From Parabacteroides sp. AM08-6 (GTDB taxonomy: Bacteria > Bacteroidota > Bacteroidia > Bacteroidales > Tannerellaceae), in the NCBI RefSeq assembly GCF_003473295.1, contig NZ_QRMP01000002.1, positions 63,204 to 127,203 of the forward strand: a stretch of 64,000 bases of DNA, in the 5' to 3' direction. How positions within the stretch are numbered: the stretch's first letter is position 1; each line of letters opens with the position of its first letter. The position numbers and the translations under genes were made by a program. Positions 51,518 through 58,392 of the stretch are shown here, piece by piece. The notes beneath the pieces are model-generated. The model was not told the DNA's origin. It did not search any database and saw only the letters and a program-made list of their open reading frames with translations.

Positions 51518-51904
51518 ATGCAATTAACGATAGAACAAAAAGACATAGACAAATTTCTGATGGTAGGCGATAAAGTGCTTATCAAACCAAAGAATCCGCA
51601 AAGTCAGACGAAATCAGGACTTTATCTTCCGCCTACGGTTCAGCAAGGTGAGAAAATTCAGAGCGGGTATATTATCAAGGCTGGTCCGGGTTATCCGCTT
51701 CCTTCCCAAAGCGAGGAGCATGAGGTTTGGGAGAAGAAAGAGGATGAGGCGGTCCATTATTTGCCTTTACAAGCTCGTCAAGGTGATTTGGCTGTCTTTT
51801 TACAGAGTGCGGCTTATGAGATTAATTTTAATGAGGAGAAGTTTTTGATTGTTCCCCATTCGGCTTTGCTGATGTTGATACGTGACGAAGGATTGTTCGA
51901 ATAA
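51518..51904 (+). CDS. Divergent GroES-family co-chaperone-like protein
   Basis: 128 residues. GDKVLIKPKNPQSQTKSGLYLPP (about residues 17-39, given here in part) aligns with the start of GroES, including the mobile-loop position SGLYLPP; GGAP-type loops are replaced. The strand pattern then resembles the GroES fold, with RQGDLAVFLQSAAYEINFNEEKFLIV at the C-terminal half. No groEL lies next to it. It may be a stand-alone chaperonin partner or an unrelated protein with the same fold. Typical GroES has about 95 residues, so this carries an internal insert of about 30 (PLPSQSEEHEVWEKKEDEA). Confidence 0.78.
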   Translation: MQLTIEQKDIDKFLMVGDKVLIKPKNPQSQTKSGLYLPPTVQQGEKIQSGYIIKAGPGYPLPSQSEEHEVWEKKEDEAVHYLPLQARQGDLAVFLQSAAYEINFNEEKFLIVPHSALLMLIRDEGLFE

Positions 51905-51949
51905 AGGCTTTTTATTTGGCAAAATACCAGAATATTTACTTTTTTGATG

Positions 51950-51957
51950 TACTTTTG
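51950..51957 (+). promoter_or_regulatory. -7 promoter element of the Nfn-type operon
   Basis: TACTTTTG with the start codon 42 bp downstream. Confidence 0.6.
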
Positions 51958-51999
51958 CAAACCAATCAACAAGATAAACTATCAATAGTAGCGATTATA

Positions 52000-52797
52000 A
52001 TGAATAAGATTGTAAGTAAAGAACATTTCTCTGCCAACGTAGTGAAGCTGGAAGTAGAGGCTCCTTTGATTGCCCGTTCGCGCAAAGCTGGTCACTTTGT
52101 TATTGTAAAAGTCGGCGAGAAAGGGGAACGTATCCCGCTTACCATAGCGGGAGCGGATACGACAAAGGGGACTATTACGCTGGTTATTCAGGCTGTAGGA
52201 GGTTCTTCCAAGAAAATCTGCGAACTGAACGTAGGCGATTATATAACAGACTTGGTAGGTCCGTTGGGACAAGCCACCCATATAGAAAAAGTCGGAACTG
52301 TCGTTTGTGCCGGTGGGGGTGTTGGGGTTGCTCCGTTACTTCCTATCGTCGAAGCTTTTCATAAGGCAGGAAACCGTGTGATTGTGGTATTGGCAGCCCG
52401 TACGAAAGATCTCGTAATTCTGGAAGAACAAATGCGTGCCCATTCGGATGAAGTTATTGTTATGACGGATGATGGTTCTTATGGTACAAAGGGTCTGGTG
52501 ACAAATGGAGTGGAAAGCGTAATCAATCGTGAGAAAGTCGATCTTTGCGTAACAATCGGTCCTGCCGTTATGATGAAATTTGTTTCGGCTCTTACAAAGA
52601 AATACGAGATACCGACTGTTGCTTCCTTGAATACCATTATGGTGGATGGAACCGGTATGTGCGGAGCTTGCCGTATTACAGTAGGCGGAAAGACTAAATT
52701 TGTCTGTGTGGACGGCCCTGAATTTGACGCCCATCAGGTGGATTTCGATGAGATGCTGATGCGTCTTGGAGCATATAAAGATATTGAAAAGAAGTAA
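52000..52797 (+). CDS. Small subunit of NADH-dependent ferredoxin:NADP oxidoreductase (Nfn-type), or DHOD-electron-transfer-like flavoprotein
   Basis: About 265 residues from the ATG of MNKIVSKEHFS. FAD/NAD(P) flavoprotein of the ferredoxin-NADP reductase alpha-subunit family. PLTIAGADTTKGTITLVIQA is the flavin-binding strand, VVCAGGGVGVAPLLPIVEA the nucleotide-binding fold, and GTGMCGACRITVGGKTKFVC carries the Cys ligands for a [2Fe-2S] cluster. The large GltD-like partner follows by 18 bp, which matches NfnAB/SudAB. Electron bifurcation between NADH, NADPH and ferredoxin is the likely role in an anaerobe. Confidence 0.9.
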   Translation: MNKIVSKEHFSANVVKLEVEAPLIARSRKAGHFVIVKVGEKGERIPLTIAGADTTKGTITLVIQAVGGSSKKICELNVGDYITDLVGPLGQATHIEKVGTVVCAGGGVGVAPLLPIVEAFHKAGNRVIVVLAARTKDLVILEEQMRAHSDEVIVMTDDGSYGTKGLVTNGVESVINREKVDLCVTIGPAVMMKFVSALTKKYEIPTVASLNTIMVDGTGMCGACRITVGGKTKFVCVDGPEFDAHQVDFDEMLMRLGAYKDIEKK

Positions 52798-52815
52798 ATA
52801 AGCCACAGAAAATCA

Positions 52816-54288
52816 ATGACAACAGAAGAATTAATCGCCGCTCGTCGTGCCGAACCTTGGAGGGAAGCATTGCGTAAGAGCAAAAAAAATAAAGAACGCA
52901 CGGATATTCCCCGTGTGGCAATGAATGAACTGGACCCCGAATATCGTAGTCATACCCGTTTGGAAGAAGTGAATTTGGGTCTGACAAAAGAACAAGCCGT
53001 ACAAGAAGCCCAGCGCTGTCTGGACTGTCCGAACCCGACTTGCATGCAAGGTTGTCCGGTTAATATCAGTATTCCGACATTTATTAAGAATATTGAACGG
53101 GGTGAATTTCTTGAAGCGGCCCGCGTGTTGAAAGAGACAAGTGCGTTGCCGGCTGTTTGCGGTCGTGTATGTCCGCAAGAAAAGCAATGCGAAAGTAAGT
53201 GTATCCATCTGAAGATGGGGAAACCTGCTGTTGCAATCGGCTATCTGGAACGTTTCGCTGCCGACTATGAACGGGAAAGCGGTAATATCTCCGTACCCGA
53301 AGTGGCTCGGAAAAATGGAATCAAGGTTGCAGTTGTCGGTTCCGGTCCTGCCGGTCTTTCTTTTGCCGGGGATATGGCAAAACGCGGCTATGATGTAACA
53401 GTTTTTGAGGCTTTGCACGAAATCGGAGGAGTGCTGAAATATGGTATTCCGGAATTCCGTTTACCAAACAAAATTGTGGATGTCGAAATAGAAGGCCTTC
53501 GCAAGATGGGAGTGAAGTTTCTGACCAATTGTATTGTCGGCAAGACTATTTCGTACGATGATTTACATACGGATGGTTTTAAAGGTATATTTGCCGCCAG
53601 TGGAGCGGGATTGCCTAACTTTATGAATATTCCGGGCGAGAACCTCATAGGAGTGATGTCCTCCAATGAATATTTAACCCGTGTCAACTTGATGGATGCC
53701 GCAAATCCGGAAAGTGATACACCTGTATTACAGGGAAAGAAGGTGGCTGTAATCGGCGGAGGTAATACGGCTATGGACTCTGTCCGTACAGCCCGTCGGC
53801 TGGGTGCGGAACGTGCTATGATTGTGTATCGTCGTAGCGAGGAAGAAATGCCCGCCCGTCTTGAAGAAGTAAAACATGCCAAAGAAGAAGGTGTTGAGTT
53901 CTTGACTCTGCACAATCCGATTGAATATATCGGGGACGAGCGGGGACGTGTGAAACAAATGCTTTTGCAAAAGATGGAATTAGGAGAACCGGATGCTTCC
54001 GGCCGCCGTCGCCCGGTTCCTATTGAAGGTGCGATAGAAACAATTGATGTAGACGAAGTCATTGTAAGTGTGGGGGTTTCTCCCAATCCGCTTATTCCGC
54101 GTGCTTTCCAGGGTTTGGAAGTAAGCAAAAAAGGAACAATCGTAGTGAACGAAGACGATATGCGTTCCACATTGCCTGATGTTTACGCCGGTGGAGATAT
54201 CGTGCGTGGCGGTGCAACCGTCATTCTGGCTATGGGAGATGGTCGTAAGGCTGCTGCTGCGATGGATACTGCTTTGCAGGGAAAATAA
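52816..54288 (+). CDS. Large subunit of Nfn-type transhydrogenase (GltD-like NADPH oxidoreductase)
   Basis: 490 residues. The N-terminal Fe-S domain has CLDCPNPTCMQGCP (about residues 72-85) and CGRVCPQEKQCESKC (about 114-128), eight cysteines for two [4Fe-4S] clusters. Two Rossmann folds follow: VAVVGSGPAGLSFAGDMAKR (FAD, about 171-190) and VAVIGGGNTAMDSVRTARR (NADPH). It is annotated in many genomes as glutamate synthase small subunit, but no large GltB gene is present and the pair with the upstream flavoprotein indicates Nfn. Convergent array at 54315 follows. Confidence 0.93.
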   Translation: MTTEELIAARRAEPWREALRKSKKNKERTDIPRVAMNELDPEYRSHTRLEEVNLGLTKEQAVQEAQRCLDCPNPTCMQGCPVNISIPTFIKNIERGEFLEAARVLKETSALPAVCGRVCPQEKQCESKCIHLKMGKPAVAIGYLERFAADYERESGNISVPEVARKNGIKVAVVGSGPAGLSFAGDMAKRGYDVTVFEALHEIGGVLKYGIPEFRLPNKIVDVEIEGLRKMGVKFLTNCIVGKTISYDDLHTDGFKGIFAASGAGLPNFMNIPGENLIGVMSSNEYLTRVNLMDAANPESDTPVLQGKKVAVIGGGNTAMDSVRTARRLGAERAMIVYRRSEEEMPARLEEVKHAKEEGVEFLTLHNPIEYIGDERGRVKQMLLQKMELGEPDASGRRRPVPIEGAIETIDVDEVIVSVGVSPNPLIPRAFQGLEVSKKGTIVVNEDDMRSTLPDVYAGGDIVRGGATVILAMGDGRKAAAAMDTALQGK

Positions 54289-54314
54289 TCTTTTAAATAA
54301 AGTATTCAATTTTA

Positions 54315-54361
54315 CCCTATAGGGAAATAGCCAATACCCTATAGGGTAAAAAATATAGCCC
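54315..54361. repeat. 22-bp-periodic palindrome array (CCCTATAGGG)
   Basis: Perfect palindromes CCCTATAGGG at 54315-54324 and 54337-54346 are exactly 22 bp apart. One more period on, 54359 begins CCCCTAACC, keeping the left arm only. The site lies between the convergent Nfn and GNAT genes, and the AT-rich flanks could let it also act as a weak terminator. The CTATAG core is shared with the array at 8378. Confidence 0.78.
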
Positions 54362-54388
54362 CTAACCTAATTCTTCTTTCCTTATATC

Positions 54389-54919
54389 TTAGTTTATCTC
54401 GAAGAATTCTTTTGCATATTCAATTGTTCCCCGGACATTTTCCAGTCCGTTTTCCACTAATTCAATAGCCATGAAACATTCGTCGGGAACTTCAAAAGGG
54501 GCCTGTATTCCATACATACTTGCTTTTTTGTAACCAAATTTAGGATAGTATTGGGCATGTCCGAGAACGATACATCCTTTATATCCCAATTCTCCGGCTT
54601 TTTTATGCCCTTCCGTAATTAATCTGCCCCCGATACCATTGTTCTGCATTTCAGGGATAACGGCGACCGGAGCCAAAGCGAGCAAGATATGATTGCCTAC
54701 TTTAGCCTCAGTGAAAAGAATATGACCGATAATTCTATTCTCGTATTCCGCTACAAGTGAAAGCTCCGGTCTGAAGGCTTTGCTGCCTCTTAGCCTGTTT
54801 ACCAGATTTTGTTCATCATGGTCGGAGTGTTCCATTGTGAGGAAAGCGGTTTCTATCAACTTATATACCTGATTGTAATCGGCCTCTTTTTCTTCTCTGA
54901 TTATAATGGAATGATTCAT
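54389..54919 (-). CDS. GNAT family N-acetyltransferase
   Basis: About 176 residues from the ATG of MNHSIIIREEKEAD. The start upstream would run into the tRNA-Gly region. The acetyl-CoA-binding segment is PEMQNNGIGGRLITEGHKKA (about residues 84-103), and VAEYENRIIGHILF is the typical strand. It resembles YhbS-type acetyltransferases. The substrate is unknown. It converges on the Nfn operon across the palindrome array. Confidence 0.88.
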   Translation of the reverse strand: MNHSIIIREEKEADYNQVYKLIETAFLTMEHSDHDEQNLVNRLRGSKAFRPELSLVAEYENRIIGHILFTEAKVGNHILLALAPVAVIPEMQNNGIGGRLITEGHKKAGELGYKGCIVLGHAQYYPKFGYKKASMYGIQAPFEVPDECFMAIELVENGLENVRGTIEYAKEFFEIN

Positions 54920-54992
54920 TGTTATTTTTATTATTTGAATTGATAGTAAAAAGCCCCGATATTGCAAGCAATACCGAGGCCTTTTGGAAGCG

Positions 54993-55065
54993 AGCGGAAG
55001 ACGGGACTCGAACCCGCGACCCTAACCTTGGCAAGGTTATGCTCTACCAACTGAGCTACTTCCGC
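54993..55065 (-). tRNA. tRNA-Gly (anticodon GCC), downstream copy
   Basis: On the minus strand acceptor GCGGAAG/CTTCCGC, anticodon stem TAACC/GGTTA, loop TTGCCAA with anticodon GCC, T stem CGGGT/GCCCG region with TTCGAGT loop. Discriminator T. CCA not encoded. Confidence 0.96.
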
Positions 55066-55076
55066 AAAATGTAATA

Positions 55077-55164
55077 TGGTACTCGAAGCGGGACTTGAAC
55101 CCGCACAGCCGCAATGGCCAAAGGATTTTAAGTCCTTCGTGTCTACCGATTCCACCATTCGAGC
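55077..55164 (-). tRNA. tRNA-Leu (anticodon TAA)
   Basis: Minus strand. Acceptor GCTCGAA/TTCGAGT, long D arm with GGTGGAATCGGTAGACAC, anticodon stem AAGGA/TCCTT with loop CTTAAAA (anticodon TAA), and a long variable arm typical of class II. CCA is encoded at 55077-55079, unlike its two neighbours. Confidence 0.96.
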
Positions 55165-55185
55165 ATCCCTTTCTCCTAAGAGATG

Positions 55186-55258
55186 AGCGGAAGACGGGAC
55201 TCGAACCCGCGACCCTAACCTTGGCAAGGTTATGCTCTACCAACTGAGCTACTTCCGC
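55186..55258 (-). tRNA. tRNA-Gly (anticodon GCC), promoter-proximal copy
   Basis: Identical in sequence to the copy at 54993-55065. The three tRNAs run Gly-Leu-Gly on the minus strand from one promoter. Confidence 0.96.
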
Positions 55259-55286
55259 GTTGTTGCATTGTTTTCGTTTGCGTGTG

Positions 55287-55317
55287 CAAAGGTAGATGTT
55301 TTTTTTATTTCTGCAAA
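55287..55317 (-). promoter_or_regulatory. Promoter of the Gly-Leu-Gly tRNA cluster
   Basis: On the minus strand TTTG (55314-55317), 19-bp spacer, TACCTTTG (55287-55294), an exact consensus match. Confidence 0.85.
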
Positions 55318-55352
55318 TAATTGATTAAAAAAGTTCAGCGACACATTCTGTT

Positions 55353-55787
55353 TTAGTTCTGAATGAGTAACTCCTGTCCTAATGAAGTGACGTTGTATCT
55401 TTGTAACGCATATTCGGATACACCTTCTACCGGAGCACCGGTTCCATATCCTATATCGTAGACTGTCCCGCATTTCGGACATTTGGCTTTTCCGGTGTTG
55501 TCGGGAACGATACGGTTGGTTTTGGAGGCTTCGTGCGGGCAACATAAATCATACGCATAATATACGTTGTCGAAACCGCATACAACCAGTACTCCGGAAT
55601 AACCGACATACTCGCCTGCCTTACGTGGTGCTGTGAATTCTTTATGATTTAAAGTACCTACGAGGTCTTTATCTTCATATCGTAAATCGATTCTTAAATA
55701 GACTCTGGAAGGCGGAATATTCGTCTTGATTGTCTTTGTACAAGAGCATGCCAACAATATCAGGAAGCAAGTCAGAAATCGTTTCAT
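55353..55787 (-). CDS. Rieske-like lipoprotein with Cys in place of the fourth ligand His
   Basis: 144 residues with a lipoprotein signal (Cys14 in LLAC). A Rieske-like core is visible: Cys83-Pro-His85, then 17 residues, then Cys103-Pro-Lys-Cys106-Gly-Thr-Val-Tyr-Asp. A Rieske protein has C-x-H-x15-17-C-x2-H, so spacing is exact but the last His is Cys. This would give a 3Cys-1His [2Fe-2S] cluster, or a zinc site. The gene follows argH by 5 bp on the same strand. The reductase or respiratory partner is unknown. Confidence 0.78.
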   Translation of the reverse strand: MKRFLTCFLILLACSCTKTIKTNIPPSRVYLRIDLRYEDKDLVGTLNHKEFTAPRKAGEYVGYSGVLVVCGFDNVYYAYDLCCPHEASKTNRIVPDNTGKAKCPKCGTVYDIGYGTGAPVEGVSEYALQRYNVTSLGQELLIQN

Positions 55788-55792
55788 TGTAT

Positions 55793-57133
55793 TTATTCGG
55801 ATAAGAGCCTTTTTTCGGCTTCGTTTATTGAATCAAACGAGAAACCATCCACTATATTTTGCATCAGGGCGGAAATCTTATCATTACATAAATTCCCGAT
55901 ACTGCCTTCGTGCGTATGATGAACTTCCTTAACCGGGACAAATTGGCCGGCTTCGATATTCAGTCCCACCTGCTTGTAAGCGTCGCGGAACGGAACTCCT
56001 TCCAATACGAGACGGTTTACTTCTTCCACACTGAAAAGAAGGGCATATTTGTCGTCTTCCAATATATGTTCGTTTACTTTTACCTCCCTCATCATGTGCG
56101 TGACCATGCGCAGGCAATCTTTCAATTCATCGAACGAAGGCAGGAATATTTCCTTGATAATTTGCAAATCACGGAAATAACCGGAAGGCAAGTTGTTACT
56201 TATTAAAATGATTTGCTGGGGAAGTCCCTGTATTTTATTGCATTTGGCACGAGTAAGTTCAAACACGTCCGGATTCTTTTTATGCGGCATAATGCTGGAG
56301 CCGGTTGTGAATTGGTCCGGTAGTTTGATGAAACCGAAATTCTGACTATTGAACATGCAGGCATCGAATGCGAGTTTAGACAGCGTAGCTGCTATACCGG
56401 CCATGGCAAAAGCGACGGTACGTTCCATTTTCCCTCTTCCCATCTGGGCATAGACAACGTTGTAATCGAGCGAATCGAACCCTAACAAATCCGTTGTCAT
56501 CTGGCGATTCAACGGGAAAGACGAGCCATATCCGGCGGCAGAGCCAAGCGGATTGCGGTTGCAAACCTTATAAGCGGCTTGCATAAGTTGCAAATCATCT
56601 GCAAGACTTTCGGCATAAGCACCGAACCATAGTCCGAAAGAGGATGGCATAGCTATTTGCAAATGGGTATATCCCGGAAGTAATGTGTCTTTGTGGCGGC
56701 TGCTTTGTGAAATTAAAACATCGAATAAGTCGGATACAAGGTGTACGATTTCCTGTATTTCAGCGCGGGTGAAAAGCTTCAAGTCCAGTAGAACCTGGTC
56801 ATTACGCGAACGTCCGCTGTGTATCTTTTTTCCGGTATCGCCCAGTCGACGGGTGAGCATTAGTTCCACTTCCGAGTGAACATCTTCCACTCCCTCTTCA
56901 ATTACAAATTGCCCGTTATCGGCAATCGTATAGATGTTTCTCAGTTCGGTTAACAGGAGTGTTAATTCCTCTTTTGTCAGCAGTCCGATACTTTCGAGCA
57001 TGGTGATGTGGGCCATCGAACCCAATACATCATACTTTGCCAAGTATAAATCCATTTCGCGGTCTTTGCCGACGGTAAAGGTTTCCACCTCCTTATCTAC
57101 CTGAACATTTTTTTCCCAAAGTTTCTGAGCCAT
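55793..57133 (-). CDS. argH: Argininosuccinate lyase
   Basis: Last step of arginine synthesis: argininosuccinate to arginine and fumarate. 446 residues. The superfamily signature GSSIMPHKKNPD (about residues 276-287) contains the mobile catalytic loop Ser; SGRSRNDQV and TLLPGYTHLQIAMPSSFG are also typical. The gene follows pyrE and an SRPBCC protein, separated by a long heptamer hairpin, and is followed 5 bp later by the Rieske-like lipoprotein. Confidence 0.96.
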   Translation of the reverse strand: MAQKLWEKNVQVDKEVETFTVGKDREMDLYLAKYDVLGSMAHITMLESIGLLTKEELTLLLTELRNIYTIADNGQFVIEEGVEDVHSEVELMLTRRLGDTGKKIHSGRSRNDQVLLDLKLFTRAEIQEIVHLVSDLFDVLISQSSRHKDTLLPGYTHLQIAMPSSFGLWFGAYAESLADDLQLMQAAYKVCNRNPLGSAAGYGSSFPLNRQMTTDLLGFDSLDYNVVYAQMGRGKMERTVAFAMAGIAATLSKLAFDACMFNSQNFGFIKLPDQFTTGSSIMPHKKNPDVFELTRAKCNKIQGLPQQIILISNNLPSGYFRDLQIIKEIFLPSFDELKDCLRMVTHMMREVKVNEHILEDDKYALLFSVEEVNRLVLEGVPFRDAYKQVGLNIEAGQFVPVKEVHHTHEGSIGNLCNDKISALMQNIVDGFSFDSINEAEKRLLSE

Positions 57134-57145
57134 TTTTAGTGATTT

Positions 57146-57237
57146 GTAGTTAGTCGTTAGTAGCTGGTAGTTAGTAGGATAGGTTGATGAGCTGTTTAAT
57201 CGTAGTTGTTAACTACCAACTACCAGCTACCAACTAC
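57146..57237. repeat. Heptamer-repeat hairpin between SRPBCC gene and argH
   Basis: Left arm 7-mers GTAGTTA, GTCGTTA, GTAGCTG, GTAGTTA, GTAGGAT (57146-57180); right arm TAACTAC, CAACTAC, CAGCTAC, CAACTAC (57210-57237). The core stem is 57160-57176 with 57214-57230, 17 bp with one mismatch. Same architecture as the repeat at 9533 but a different heptamer. Confidence 0.8.
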
Positions 57238-57240
57238 TTG

Positions 57241-57651
57241 TTAATAAGGCAATGATGCCAATACTGTAGAGATTTTGTCGATAGCATCCTGCAGAGGTTT
57301 TGATACCATCGGTTTGATAAACGGATTCAAATCGGCACGAACGGTCATCTTCATCCGTGTATCGTTTTCTTCCATTTGCTTCAATTGTATCCACAGAAAC
57401 AATGGAATAGGAGAATTAGTCGTGGTGAACTTAATCGTCTTGTTTGGTTCACGCTCGACTATTTCAAAAGTTATTTTACCGACCGGTGCAACTGAAAAAC
57501 TGCAAGAATCTTTATCGAACTCAAAATCTTTGATTTTGTCTTCGGGAATTTTATCCCGGACCTTCTCCAAATTGGAAAGGTCGGACAACATATTAAAGAT
57601 ACGATCCTCATTGAAGGGGATCGTCTTTACTTCACTCACAAAATCTGTCAT
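57241..57651 (-). CDS. SRPBCC (START-like) family protein
   Basis: 136 residues of the helix-grip fold: FVSEVKTIPFNEDRIFNMLSD at the N-terminus, LSNLEKVRDKIPEDKIKDF next, and FTTTNSPIPLFLWIQLKQ in the middle strands. No signal peptide. Members bind hydrophobic ligands or act as cyclases. It lies 10 bp after pyrE, so it belongs to that operon. No known link to pyrimidine synthesis; position may be chance. Confidence 0.78.
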   Translation of the reverse strand: MTDFVSEVKTIPFNEDRIFNMLSDLSNLEKVRDKIPEDKIKDFEFDKDSCSFSVAPVGKITFEIVEREPNKTIKFTTTNSPIPLFLWIQLKQMEENDTRMKMTVRADLNPFIKPMVSKPLQDAIDKISTVLASLPY

Positions 57652-57661
57652 TCCGTACGAA

Positions 57662-58300
57662 TTATGCTTCAGGGTTCCAGTTTGCCGGATTTTTGCGCCA
57701 TTCTTGCAAAACGGCTATTTCCGATTGATCAATATAATTGGTACGTAGAGCTTCTTCCAAAACAGCATCGTAGTTACTCAATGTTGTCAGCGTAACTTTT
57801 GCTTCTTTGAATGCTTCTACGGCAACAGGAAAACCGTATGTGAAAATAGCGACCATGCCTACGACATCACAACCGAAATTGCGAACGGCCTGTACAGCTT
57901 TCAGACTGCTACCGCCGGTAGAAACCAAATCTTCAACGATTACAACTTTTGAACCCGGCTTCAATTCTCCTTCAATTAAGTTTTCCAGTCCGTGATCTTT
58001 TGGCGTTGAACGGATGTATACGAACGGCAGGCCTAATAGGTCGGCAACCAATGCCCCTTGAGCAATCGCTCCGGTTGCAACACCGGCAATAGCATCTGCG
58101 TTTTCATACTTTTCACTAATCGTACGTGCCAGTTCCAATTTGATGAAACTTCTGATTTCCGGGTAGGAAAGCGTCTTTCTGTTATCATTGTAGATGGGAG
58201 ATTTCCATCCGGAAGCCCAAGTGAAAGGATTGGCAGGCTGCAATTTTACGGCCTTAATCTTTAATAATCTCTCTGCTACTAATCTTTCCAGTGTTTTCAT
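57662..58300 (-). CDS. pyrE: Orotate phosphoribosyltransferase
   Basis: Makes OMP from orotate and PRPP in pyrimidine synthesis. About 212 residues from the ATG of MKTLERLVA. The PRPP-binding motif is VVIVEDLVSTGGSSLKAV (about residues 120-137); FTWASGWKSPIYNDNR and AIAGVATGAIAQGALVAD are also typical. The promoter box is at 58331-58338 and a palindrome at 58343-58361 overlaps the region upstream of it. The SRPBCC gene follows by 10 bp. Confidence 0.96.
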   Translation of the reverse strand: MKTLERLVAERLLKIKAVKLQPANPFTWASGWKSPIYNDNRKTLSYPEIRSFIKLELARTISEKYENADAIAGVATGAIAQGALVADLLGLPFVYIRSTPKDHGLENLIEGELKPGSKVVIVEDLVSTGGSSLKAVQAVRNFGCDVVGMVAIFTYGFPVAVEAFKEAKVTLTTLSNYDAVLEEALRTNYIDQSEIAVLQEWRKNPANWNPEA

Positions 58301-58330
58301 ACAACCTAATAATGTGTTTATATCAGTCTG

Positions 58331-58338
58331 CAAAAATA
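58331..58338 (-). promoter_or_regulatory. -7 promoter element of pyrE
   Basis: CAAAAATA is TATTTTTG on the minus strand, 30 bp before the ATG. Confidence 0.5.
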
Positions 58339-58342
58339 GCTA

Positions 58343-58361
58343 AAGGTTATGAGATAACCTT
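58343..58361. promoter_or_regulatory. Palindrome upstream of pyrE
   Basis: AAGGTTAT-GAG-ATAACCTT is a perfect 8-bp inverted repeat with a 3-nt gap, just upstream of the pyrE -7 box. It is either an operator or, read on the minus strand with the following TTTTT, the comF terminator. Confidence 0.55.
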
Positions 58362-58392
58362 GCAGTTCTTGAAAAAAAATGCGGGATTATAT

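Noticed and set aside
52816..54288. Glutamate synthase small subunit (gltD)
   Set aside because: No large subunit gene is adjacent and the partner upstream is a ferredoxin-NADP reductase-type flavoprotein, so the Nfn type fits better.
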